From assembly GCA_014896295.1 (NCBI GenBank), contig JADBKR010000008.1, positions 310,001-374,000 on the forward strand: DNA of 64,000 bases. The letters run 5' to 3'. The stretch comes from Limnochordaceae bacterium. GTDB taxonomy: Bacteria; Bacillota; Limnochordia; Limnochordales; Geochordaceae. The notes under the pieces are model-generated. The model saw only the letters and a list, made by a program, of their open reading frames with translations, did not search any database and was not told the origin of the DNA. Each line of letters begins with the position of its first letter. The stretch's first letter is position 1. Shown in pieces: positions 27,015 to 35,006 of this stretch. Both the position numbers and the translations under genes were made by a program.

Positions 27015-28817
27015 GCCGACCGCCGCAGGTATCTGTTGGGGCGGCGTCCCGGAGCGCCCGTCCGCTCCGTCGAGCTGCCCGTCGTCGAACAGCCGGGCCA
27101 GTTCGGCGATCTCGGGCCCGGTGATCTCGTGGCGATCGAGCAGCCGGCGGGCGATGGCGTGTACCAGGGGTGCGTTGGCGGCGAGCAGCTCCGAGACCTT
27201 GGCCTTCTCCCGCTCGAGCAGGCGGTTGATCCGGGCCTTCAGCTCGTCGTCGGGGGCGCCGGCGCCGAGCGCCCGGTACGAGTAAAGGGTGCCGTCCATC
27301 CCGTAGGTGCCGATGTAGGAGGCCGCCAGGCGCGTGGCCGTCTCGAGGTCCCCCGCAGCGCCCGAGAGGCGGGTGCCGAGGAACAGCTCCTCGGCGGCCC
27401 GCGCCGCCAGGCTCACCTGGATATTGGCGAGCAGCTCCTCCTGGGTCGTGGAGTAGCGTTCGACGACGGGGCGTGTCGCGGAGAACCCCAGCGCCTCGCC
27501 GTGGCGGATGATGGTGGTCTTCACGATGCGTTCGTGAGGCAACAGGCGCAGCTGGGCGACGGCGTGCCCTGCCTCGTGGTATGCCACCCGGCGGCGTTCC
27601 TCGGGCAACATGGAGCGCAGGGGCTGCTTGAGGCCCCACTCGTGCACTTCCCGGGCGTAGGTGATGTCGTCGTACGTGACCCGCCTGCGGCCGTCGAAGT
27701 GGGCCTTGACCACTGCCTCGTTGATGACGTGGCGGATCTTGGCCGGCGTGTAGCCCACCATGTCGGCCGCCAGCTCGTCGAGACGCTGCTCCAAGCCGGG
27801 GTCGTGGGCGACCTTGCCCAGGTAATACTGGATGACCTCCTTGCGCCCCTCGAAGTCGGGCGGCCCCACCACGATCTGCCGGTCGAAGCGCCCCGGCCGC
27901 AGCAGGGCAGGGTCCAGCACCTCCGGGGCGTTGGTCGCCGCCATGGTGAAGACGATGGGCTGGGGGCCCGGCGCCGGCCGGAACCCCAGGCGCCGCAGGA
28001 GCCGCGCCCACCACCGGGTCTCGAGGCGCGGCGGATCCATTTGGAGCAGCAGCTCGTTGAGCAGCCCCATGCCCCCGAATATGGGAAACGCCGCCCCGGC
28101 CCGCTGGTTGGTGCGGCTCACGCCGATGGCGTCGAACTCGTCGAGGAAGACGATGCAGGCGCCGTGCTCGAGGGCGAGCCGGCGCGCCTTTCGGTACATG
28201 TTCATGATCTTCAGGTTGGAGACCCCGAAGAACATGTTTTGCACGCTGGCAGCCGAGAGGTAGCCGAAGGGAACTCCCGCCTCCGAGGCGATGGCCTGGG
28301 CCAGGTAAGACTTACCCGTACCCGGGGGCCCGACCAGCAGCATCCCGCGGGAGACCTCGCCACCCATCTGTTTGAAGCCCGTCACGCCCTTCAAGAGCGT
28401 GACGACGCGCCGGGCCTGCTCGAGCACCTCCGGGTTGCCCCGGTAGTCGTCGAACGTGACGCCCGTCTCCCCGGGCTCGATCCAGTAAATCTGGGCCCGG
28501 CCCAGGAACCAGAAAACGGCCACGAACTGGATGATGGCCATGAAGATGAAGAGCAGGATGCTGAAGACCTGGCGGGCGACCGTGAGGGTCCACGCCAGCG
28601 TGGTGCCCGGGTCGAGGAAGTACCAGCGCGCGTAGAGCGCGGCGGCCACCAGGGCCCACAGGAGGGCCCGCCACCGGATCCACCATACCCGCCACCGGTT
28701 GGCCCCGGCCGCCGGTCTGGCCCGGGTGCGGCCGCGGACAGCTCTGGGCGCCTTTGCCGGGCCAGGCGCCGGTGCGGGAGGCGCTGATGGCGCCGGAAGA
28801 GCTGCCACCGGCCTCAC
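26958..28817 (-). CDS. FtsH-like membrane AAA+ zinc metalloprotease
   Basis: A 619-residue protein with two membrane helices (about 50-68 and 80-105), separated by only about a dozen residues instead of FtsH's periplasmic domain. The AAA+ module has Walker A GPPGTGKS, Walker B IVFLDEFDA, the pore-loop-like FFGVSNLK and the second region of homology ATNAPEVLDPALLRPGRFDRQ. The peptidase has the zinc motif HEAGH and a downstream acidic ligand in GAAGDLETAT. There is an insert before the second region of homology (RWWARLLRRLGFRPAP). It probably degrades membrane or regulatory proteins at the inner face and is likely a paralog of a standard FtsH elsewhere. GTG 28817 has AGAGGGGA five bases upstream. 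Confidence 0.87.
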   Translation of the reverse strand: MRPVAALPAPSAPPAPAPGPAKAPRAVRGRTRARPAAGANRWRVWWIRWRALLWALVAAALYARWYFLDPGTTLAWTLTVARQVFSILLFIFMAIIQFVAVFWFLGRAQIYWIEPGETGVTFDDYRGNPEVLEQARRVVTLLKGVTGFKQMGGEVSRGMLLVGPPGTGKSYLAQAIASEAGVPFGYLSAASVQNMFFGVSNLKIMNMYRKARRLALEHGACIVFLDEFDAIGVSRTNQRAGAAFPIFGGMGLLNELLLQMDPPRLETRWWARLLRRLGFRPAPGPQPIVFTMAATNAPEVLDPALLRPGRFDRQIVVGPPDFEGRKEVIQYYLGKVAHDPGLEQRLDELAADMVGYTPAKIRHVINEAVVKAHFDGRRRVTYDDITYAREVHEWGLKQPLRSMLPEERRRVAYHEAGHAVAQLRLLPHERIVKTTIIRHGEALGFSATRPVVERYSTTQEELLANIQVSLAARAAEELFLGTRLSGAAGDLETATRLAASYIGTYGMDGTLYSYRALGAGAPDDELKARINRLLEREKAKVSELLAANAPLVHAIARRLLDRHEITGPEIAELARLFDDGQLDGADGRSGTPPQQIPAAVGSDGASLPQRLDRPPDVQV

Positions 28818-28844
28818 CCACGTCCCCTCTCGATGCTTGCCTCG

Positions 28845-28850
28845 ATTATA
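28845..28850 (-). promoter_or_regulatory. -10 box for the FtsH-like gene
   Basis: A perfect TATAAT on the minus strand lies 28 bp upstream of GTG 28817, giving a short leader that contains the ribosome-binding site. A TTGCCC is 20 bp further upstream, a poor -35 match at long spacing. The divergent MFS gene starts only 45 bp away, so the two promoters must overlap. Confidence 0.5.
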
Positions 28851-28894
28851 GCCCGTAGCGTGCCGCTCCGGGGCAAGATATCGCCCGGGAGGGC

Positions 28895-30172
28895 ATGCAC
28901 GTGCGCCCCGACACTATCCGGTGGTTCGCGGTCCTGAGCCTGGTCCCGTTCATCATGGTGCTCGGCAATTCCATGCTGATCCCGGTCCTGCCCGCGATCC
29001 GCTCTCACCTCCACCTCACCATGGTCCAGACCGGCCTGGTGATCACCGCCTTCTCTCTGCCGGCCGCGGTCACCATCCCGTTCGCCGGCGCCCTGTCCGA
29101 CAGGGTGGGCCGAAAGGCCGTCATGGTGCCCGCCCTGGTGCTGTACGGCATCGGAGGCATCCTGGCGGGCCTGAGCGCCTGGCTGCTGCCGGGCAGGTTC
29201 TGGCCCATCGTGGGCGCCCGGGTGCTCCAGGGCATCGGCGCCGGCGGCACGTACCAGCTGTCGATGGCGCTGGTCGGAGACATGTTCCAGAGCACGGAGC
29301 GCAGCCAGGCCCTGGGCTGGCTCGAGGCTTCCAACGGGCTCGGCAAGGTGGTGAGCCCGCTTCTGGGAGCACTGGCGGCGCTCGCCTCCTGGTTCTTGCC
29401 CTTCTTCCTGTACGGCGTGCTGGCGCTGCCGGTCGCCTTCGGCGTGCACCGGGCAGTCAGGGAGAAGGCGCCCCGGCGGGAGGAGGGCGGCGTTGCCCGC
29501 TACCTGCGCCAGATCCCGGAGATCGCCCGGCGGCGGGGTGCCGCCCTGTCGGCCGCCTACGGGGCCGGCATGCTGCTGTTGTTCGCGCTGTTCGGCCTGC
29601 TCAGCTTGCTCAGCGACGAGCTCGAGGCCCGCCATCGCCTCTCGCAGCTCGCCCGGGGCGGCATCATCGCCATCCCGGTGGGGATGATGGCCATCGCCTC
29701 GTTTACGAGCGGCCGCTCTCTGCAGACCCGTCCCGAGCGGCTCAAGCCCCTCTCCGTCATCGGGCTGATCTGCGCCGCGGCGGCCCTGGGGGCGCTGGCG
29801 TTCGTCAGCCGGCCGTTGTGGCTCACGATTGCGCTATCGGCGCTGCTCGGGCTCGGGACGGGCCTGACGCTGCCGGCGGTCAACACGCTCATCACCGGTG
29901 CCGTCTCCCGTGACCACAGGGGGGTGGTCACGGCGTTCTACGGCACGGTCCGCTTCGGTGGGGTCGCGGTGGGGCCTCCGCTATTCGGCCTTGCGACGCA
30001 GGCTACGGCCAGGCTCGCCGTCTTCGCCGGCACGGCGCTTGCCCTGGCCGCCCTCGCCTGGGCGCTATCGGTCGTCCGGGTCTCCTCGGGGCCGAGCCCC
30101 GCACAGGCCGGTGGCCCCGCTCAGTTGGCCCCGGCGCCGGGAGGGGTCAAAGGCCAGCCCGACGAGACCTGA
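28895..30172 (+). CDS. MFS multidrug-type efflux transporter
   Basis: A 425-residue inner-membrane protein with about 12 helices. VPFIMVLGNSMLIPVLPAI in helix 1 and GALSDRVGRKAVMVP (motif A) after helix 2 mark the drug:H+ antiporter DHA1 group (Bmr/TetA-like). GARVLQGIGAGGTYQLSMALVGD carries motif C-like glycines near helix 4-5. It probably exports a small hydrophobic compound; the substrate is unknown. ATG 28895 follows GGGAGGG directly. It is divergent from the FtsH-like gene and its last 52 bp overlap the convergent ParB-like gene. Confidence 0.88.
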   Translation: MHVRPDTIRWFAVLSLVPFIMVLGNSMLIPVLPAIRSHLHLTMVQTGLVITAFSLPAAVTIPFAGALSDRVGRKAVMVPALVLYGIGGILAGLSAWLLPGRFWPIVGARVLQGIGAGGTYQLSMALVGDMFQSTERSQALGWLEASNGLGKVVSPLLGALAALASWFLPFFLYGVLALPVAFGVHRAVREKAPRREEGGVARYLRQIPEIARRRGAALSAAYGAGMLLLFALFGLLSLLSDELEARHRLSQLARGGIIAIPVGMMAIASFTSGRSLQTRPERLKPLSVIGLICAAAALGALAFVSRPLWLTIALSALLGLGTGLTLPAVNTLITGAVSRDHRGVVTAFYGTVRFGGVAVGPPLFGLATQATARLAVFAGTALALAALAWALSVVRVSSGPSPAQAGGPAQLAPAPGGVKGQPDET

Positions 30173-31293
30173 CGCCCGTCCTGGAGCATGGCCGGGGGGT
30201 GGGTACCATGCTTGTGCTTCTTGCGTCTCGCCCTCCTGGCAAGCTCCTTGGCAGCCCGACGCATCGCCTCCCGGCGCCGCGCCGCCAGAGAGGGGTCGTC
30301 CACCTCCCGGGCAAAGGCGATGACCTCGGCGATCCACCGGCTCAGGGTCTCCAGGTAGGCGACCAGGTCCCGGCGCTGTTGCGGGGTGATCGAGACCAGG
30401 GCGCCGCCTGCCAGGGCGGCGAGCACCCGGCGGAAGCGATCGAGCGCTGCGAAGAGCTTCGAAAAGCCCGCGGGCACCTCGCCGGCCCCGGCGCCCTCCT
30501 CCGCGCCGCCCGGAGCGTTCCGGCCAGCCGGCTGGCCATCGGCCGCCGCAGCCGCGCCGTCGCCCACCGAAGCCATCAACGGCTCGGCCAGCATCTTGTG
30601 CCGGCGGTCGGAAGAAGCATGGCCCCGGACCATGCGTACTGCCTGCTGGATGTTGACGTTGGGCCCGTTGCGCACCAGCTGGGCGACCTGGCGCGTCTCC
30701 GCCTTGCTGAGACGGTACTCCAGGACCGCGTCGAGAAGGACGGTCGCGATCCCGGGGCTTCCCAGCCGCGCGGCCAGCGCCTTGGCTTCTGCTACGTGCG
30801 ATAACGTGAGCGGGGAGTCTCCCCCGGCGAAGTTGTCGACCAGGGCCGCCTGATGGCGCTCGTCGAGATCCAGCACGTCCAACCAGTCGGTCAGGGTGGT
30901 GCGGGGCACCCCGAGCCGGGCCGCCGCGGCAGCCTTGCTCAGGTGCTCCTGCTCCATGAAGGAGTGGATGGCCAGCGCGCGCTCCATGGGATTGAGATCC
31001 TCGCGCTGCAGGTTTTCGATGAGCTGTATCTGGTGGGCGGTCCCCCTCAGGTCTCGCAGCACCAGCGCCGGCACCGTGTGCTCACCGGCCCGCTTGGCCG
31101 CCCGCAACCGGCGCTCTCCGGAGATCAACCGGTAACTGCCGCCCTCGAGAGGTGTCACCAGGACGGGATGCAGCATGCCGACTTCTCGCAAGGACTGGGC
31201 CAACCCGTCGAGAGCATCGTCACGAAACGTACGGCGCACCTGGTTGGGGTCCACCACGATCCTGTCGATGGGAACCAGGCGGTACTCCGCCAC
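30121..31293 (-). CDS. ParB/Noc/Spo0J-like DNA-binding protein (orphan)
   Basis: A 390-residue protein with an N-terminal ParB CTPase/nuclease-like domain and a central helix-turn-helix region. The ParB domain carries IDRIVVDPNQVRRTF, SLREVGMLHPVLV, YRLISGERRLRAAKRAG and ENLQREDLNPMERA; the helix-turn-helix region reads EHLSKAAAAARLGVPRTTLTDWL. The C-terminal part is a variable linker with a Lys/Arg/His tail (RRKKHKHGTHPP). ParB proteins load on parS DNA and slide as CTP-bound clamps for chromosome or plasmid segregation. No parA lies beside it and I saw no canonical parS in the window, so a Noc-like or regulatory role is possible. GTG 31293 follows a very strong AAGGAGGT. The 3' end overlaps the MFS gene by 52 bp. 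Confidence 0.85.
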   Translation of the reverse strand: MAEYRLVPIDRIVVDPNQVRRTFRDDALDGLAQSLREVGMLHPVLVTPLEGGSYRLISGERRLRAAKRAGEHTVPALVLRDLRGTAHQIQLIENLQREDLNPMERALAIHSFMEQEHLSKAAAAARLGVPRTTLTDWLDVLDLDERHQAALVDNFAGGDSPLTLSHVAEAKALAARLGSPGIATVLLDAVLEYRLSKAETRQVAQLVRNGPNVNIQQAVRMVRGHASSDRRHKMLAEPLMASVGDGAAAAADGQPAGRNAPGGAEEGAGAGEVPAGFSKLFAALDRFRRVLAALAGGALVSITPQQRRDLVAYLETLSRWIAEVIAFAREVDDPSLAARRREAMRRAAKELARRARRKKHKHGTHPPAMLQDGRQVSSGWPLTPPGAGAN

Positions 31294-31481
31294 GGCCCGA
31301 ACTTACCTCCTTCGTGCTCGTGCCAGTCCAAGCCATGGCTCGCAAAACGGGCGACCGTCCGTTGGAGGCCAGGCAAGATGGGGTGTTGCCGTCCTACAAG
31401 ATTCAGGCCGAATCGGCGTTTCCCTCTTCATTTCGGGAATGGAAGCGGGTATCGCGGGATGGCCGTGGGCGGGGCAGGCTT

Positions 31482-31517
31482 GAAGAAACCGGTGCCTCCG
31501 CCAAACGGAGGCACCGG
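31482..31517 (-). terminator. Rho-independent terminator of the SLH/outer-membrane operon
   Basis: On the minus strand a perfect 12-bp stem (CCGGTGCCTCCG with CGGAGGCACCGG, loop TTTGG) is followed by TTTCTTC. It lies 35 bp after the stop of the secreted unknown gene at 31552. The rest of the 31294-31551 gap holds no gene; it must contain the promoter of the ParB-like gene, for which I found no convincing boxes. Confidence 0.8.
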
Positions 31518-31551
31518 GGGTGATCCATGAGCGGCAGGGTACGTCCCACCG

Positions 31552-32584
31552 TCACAGGACGACCGCGTCGATGACGGGGGCCTCTTTCCACCCCGGGGCC
31601 GGCCCGATGGACGCGACCAGGACCGTGCCCGGGTCGAGCTTGCGGGCGCCGCCCTGTACCAGCAGGCCCGTCGGCGCGGCCACCGGGCCGCTCAGCCCGG
31701 CGCCCACCATGCTCACGCCCTGCCCGGAGCTGACGGCCTCGTCCAGGCCAAGCGTGGCGCCCAGGAGCGTCCCGTCGATGGCCCACACGAGCCCGGAGGC
31801 GCTGAGCTTGCCGGCCCGGCCCAGGCTCGGCGACTCCACCTCGTCCACGGTCGCGATGCCGACCGCTCCCCGCGGCAGCACCAGCGCCCCGTCCACGCGG
31901 AGATCGTCCATCACCACGAAGTGCACCCTCTGCCCCACGGAGCTGGCGCTCCCCCGCTCGTTGCTGAGGGTCCCGAGCAACTGTACCCGGACGTTGCCCG
32001 TGTTGCGGGCGATCTTGACGACCTTGGTCTGGATGGGTGTCGGCGCCGTGCCGCCCCAGACCTCACGGCCCAGCCTGTCGACCCGGTCGAGGATGCCGCC
32101 CGGCTGCTCTTTGCCGTAGAGCAGGGTTTCGAGCCAGGCGACCCGCTCTTGTAGCGACTTGAGCGGGGGCTCTGCCGGCGACTTCGGCAGATCCACGCTC
32201 TTGTTGCGGCTGGCCAGCTCCCACTCGTACAACGCCTGGTTGATGGTCCACTCTACGGCCAGCTCCTTGCTGAAGACCGACCGATTGGGGTCGCCCAGGC
32301 TCACCACCTGCAGGAGCTGGTCGACCCGCCCGACCAGGCTCGGGCTGACCTTCTGCTGCCAGTCAGCCCCATACAAGAGCGTGGTCACCGCGTCCACCTG
32401 GTCGCGCAAGCCCGTACCTGCCGGGGGCTCTTTGCCCGTGACGGCCGCATAGATGCGCTGGATCTTCTGGCTCAGGGGCACGCCCGTCACCGCCGCGCGC
32501 CCCGCCGGCCAAACCCACCGCCAGGGATACCCCGACCAAGACCACGAGACCAGCTGCCACCGAGCCCGTCCGTCGGCTCCTCAT
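31552..32584 (-). CDS. Secreted protein of unknown function at the end of the SLH operon, frameshifted in signal peptide
   Basis: No known family recognised. A signal peptide (MRSRRTGSVAAGLVVLVGVSLAVGLAGGA) is followed after a one-base shift near 32495-32510 by the mature protein. That protein has two or three copies of a helical motif: LSQKIQRIYAAVTGKE, VDAVTTLLYGADWQQK with LVGRVDQLLQ, and LETLLYGKEQPGGILDRVDRLG. The C-terminal half looks all-beta, with strands such as VHFVVMDDLRVDGALVLPRG and a Gly-rich ending, and resembles a type IV secretion/conjugation-like SH3 strand pattern only vaguely. ATG 32584 lies 11 bp after GGAGG; TTG 32593 is too close. The gene sits 40 bp downstream of the SLH/barrel gene and is followed by a terminator, so it is the last gene of that operon. 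Confidence 0.62.
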
Positions 32585-32632
32585 CTCAGCCAAGCCCTCC
32601 CCTTGCCTCCCCGAAAGGGGGGTCGTCGACCC

Positions 32633-34522
32633 TCAAAACCGCAGGTTGAACTGGGCGCTGGCGTTGGAACGCCGGTCTCCCGGCGGATCACCGAAGTCGA
32701 TGAGCTTGTACCCGAGCAGCACGCTTGCGTACGGCGTGAGCGTATAGCTCATGGCCGCGCTCGCCTCCAGGGAAGGTGCGGTCGACGCGTACGCGTCGCG
32801 CTCGCCCGCCCACGTGACGCCCATGCTCAGCCTGGTCCGGTCCGCGCCCCACCCGACAGAGACCGTAGCCCGGCGCCCTTTGACCAGGTCTTCCACCGAA
32901 ATCAGCTCGTAGTCCGCCTGCACCATCCCGCCCGGGAGCGACCCGATGCGGATCCCCACCGAACGCAAGAGCTGCGGCGCGGGATCCGCCTGATCGGGCG
33001 ATGTGGCCGGTCGGCGCTCGCCGGCTCCGGCCCGCAGCTGGACGTCTCCCATCTGGATCGTTGCGTCCACGCCGACCTCGGAGCCAGGCTGGACCTGCCC
33101 GAGGGCGCTCTGGAAGCCCGGCTCGACCTTGCCGACGCTGGCGCCCAGGCGCACGTCCCCCAGGCGCAGCGTGGCGCCGACCCGCATGGCTGCAGAGACG
33201 AGCGGCATGGCCCACAGGTTTTGCGCGTACTCGCCGGAGATGGACAACCACGGGAGGGGAGAGTACCGGCCCATCAGGGAGGTGACGGTCTGCCCCTTCT
33301 CCAGCCCCAGCAGCTCGTCTGGCTCGGAGCCGGCCCGGACGAGCGCGGCCCCCACCACGATCTCACGGCTGAGCACGAGGCTGCCATCCAGGACGGCGAT
33401 CGTGCTGGCCTTCGTCTCGTCGGCGGGGGAGGGAACCAGGCCATCGGTCGCCTCCCGGGCCACCATGAGGCTCGTGCGCCCCCCGTTGCCCAAAAGACGC
33501 GCTTCGATGCCCTGGAGGCTGAGGGTCCCGTCGTCGTCGCGCAGCGCGTAAGACTGGCCCAAGGGCGATGGGATAGGCCCGACCCGGGCCCACAGCCACT
33601 GGTCCCCACCTCGCATCAGGACGGCGCCGTAGCCCTCCGCAGCTCCATCCTTGGGGTTGACGCTCAGCCGGGCGTCCGCGTCCCACTTACCGGGAGCCGT
33701 GGTGCCGAGGCTCAGGCGATACGAAGGGGTCACGCTGACCACGGGCTCCGGCCGGGAGACCGGAGTGGAGGTACCGCCGGTCGGCGTGGGCTCCAGCAGA
33801 GGCTCGTATGCCGCGGCGATGTCCGGACCTGCCGGACCCGCCGGCACCGGAGCGAGCGCGGACCCGGACTCCCCTTTGCCCGACCCACCCTCGCTCGCGG
33901 GGGCAGCAGGACGCTGGGCCGCAGGTCCCTTGGTCGTCGTTTGCTGGATCATCCACGCGGCTCCCGGGCTGACGGTGAGGGGACGGGCAGCGACCGCACC
34001 CTCGGGGAGCCGGCCATCCTGCCCTGGGATGGCATACCCCAGCACCATCAACTCGGGCGCCAGCTCCTGGCCCAACCGGGCCAACACGTCGGCCAGCTTG
34101 ACCTCTTGCCCGGAGTCGACCCCTGCCTTGTCGAGCAACTCCCGCGGATCCAGCACGGTGAACGAACCGGCCGGCCCCTGGGTCTGCGGCCGGGCCAGGC
34201 CGAAACGGCGGAACGCGTCGACCACCAGCATGGCGGCCTCATACCGGCTGATGGTCCGCTCCTGGTCGAACAGGCCCGGGCTGTACTCTACCACGAGCCC
34301 CGAGCGGATCAGGCTCTCGAGGGCCGAATAGACCCAGTGGCCGGCCGGCACCTCGGCCAGCGGCCCGTAGACCGCCACCCCGGGCCAGGCCGTCGTGGAA
34401 GGCGCGCTCGCAAGAGCCACTCCTGCCCCGCCCGCCGGCGCGGCAAGGAGGACTCCCGCCGACGAGAGAAGGAGCCACGCACAGGCCACGCGCCGAGCCA
34501 CGCCGTGCACGACGGGTCTCAT
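32633..34522 (-). CDS. SLH-domain outer-membrane beta-barrel protein (OmpM-like)
   Basis: A 629-residue envelope protein. The signal peptide spans about residues 1-40. An SLH domain (LAEVPAGHWVYSALESLIRSG, then ISRYEAAMLVVDAF) binds pyruvylated or amidated peptidoglycan polymers in this family. A Pro/Ala/Gly linker follows, then about 350 residues of alternating strands (YRLSLGTTAPGKWDADARL, SISGEYAQNLW, SAAMSYTLTPYASVLLGYK) ending in NASAQFNLRF. A C-terminal Phe on a final amphipathic strand is the BamA recognition signature for outer-membrane barrels. This fits the OmpM type of diderm Firmicutes, which attaches the outer membrane to the wall. ATG 34522 has GGGGAGG just upstream. Confidence 0.8.
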   Translation of the reverse strand: MRPVVHGVARRVACAWLLLSSAGVLLAAPAGGAGVALASAPSTTAWPGVAVYGPLAEVPAGHWVYSALESLIRSGLVVEYSPGLFDQERTISRYEAAMLVVDAFRRFGLARPQTQGPAGSFTVLDPRELLDKAGVDSGQEVKLADVLARLGQELAPELMVLGYAIPGQDGRLPEGAVAARPLTVSPGAAWMIQQTTTKGPAAQRPAAPASEGGSGKGESGSALAPVPAGPAGPDIAAAYEPLLEPTPTGGTSTPVSRPEPVVSVTPSYRLSLGTTAPGKWDADARLSVNPKDGAAEGYGAVLMRGGDQWLWARVGPIPSPLGQSYALRDDDGTLSLQGIEARLLGNGGRTSLMVAREATDGLVPSPADETKASTIAVLDGSLVLSREIVVGAALVRAGSEPDELLGLEKGQTVTSLMGRYSPLPWLSISGEYAQNLWAMPLVSAAMRVGATLRLGDVRLGASVGKVEPGFQSALGQVQPGSEVGVDATIQMGDVQLRAGAGERRPATSPDQADPAPQLLRSVGIRIGSLPGGMVQADYELISVEDLVKGRRATVSVGWGADRTRLSMGVTWAGERDAYASTAPSLEASAAMSYTLTPYASVLLGYKLIDFGDPPGDRRSNASAQFNLRF

Positions 34523-34589
34523 TTCCCTCCCCGAACCTCAAGGGCTGAGTTCGTGGTACGGGGCGCCGACCCTTCGACCGGCGGCGCCC

Positions 34590-35006
34590 TTATTCCTGGA
34601 ATTTCTCGCGCAGGAACCGTTCGGCCAGGATGACCGCCGTCCAGTCGTCCACCGGCTCCGGCGGGGTGCGCATCCCTATCGGGACGAGCCTCCACAGGCC
34701 CCGGGGAGGATGGGCCTGGAAATACCGGCGCCTGGCCAGCTCCGACGTGTGGGCCTCCTCCACCAGCTCGATCCCGCCCAACCGGCCCACGGAGGGGAGT
34801 TGCTCCAGGCGGCGGCGCAGCTCCCGGGCGCCCGTCCGGTTGCCCAGCACGACGGCAGCGGGGGCGAACCGCTCGATGAGTGCTCCTACCCGGGCCTCGA
34901 CCTCGCCCGACCCCACGATCTCCTTGTGGAGCACCACGCCGTCTTCCCGGACGGCCGCCACCCCGCACTTGGCCCGTCCTGGGTCGACTGCCAGCACGAC
35001 CCTCAC
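34590..35006 (-). CDS. RuvX/YqgF-like RNase H-fold nuclease family protein
   Basis: A 138-residue single-domain protein. VVLAVDPGRAKCGVAAV gives the first catalytic aspartate, VVLGNRTGA the second strand, VEEAHTSELARRRYF an acidic residue in the middle, and DDWTAVILAERFL the C-terminal aspartate helix. This matches the RuvX/YqgF pattern (16S rRNA 5'-end processing or Holliday-junction-resolvase-like). It is divergent and may be a paralog with another role. GTG 35006 overlaps the upstream SLH gene's stop as GTGA and has GGGGAG six bases before it, so it is translationally coupled to an envelope protein. Confidence 0.7.
   Translation of the reverse strand: MRVVLAVDPGRAKCGVAAVREDGVVLHKEIVGSGEVEARVGALIERFAPAAVVLGNRTGARELRRRLEQLPSVGRLGGIELVEEAHTSELARRRYFQAHPPRGLWRLVPIGMRTPPEPVDDWTAVILAERFLREKFQE

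Noticed and set aside
30100-31600. A parS site near the ParB-like gene
   Set aside because: No TGTTTCACGTGAAACA-like palindrome was seen there or elsewhere in the window.
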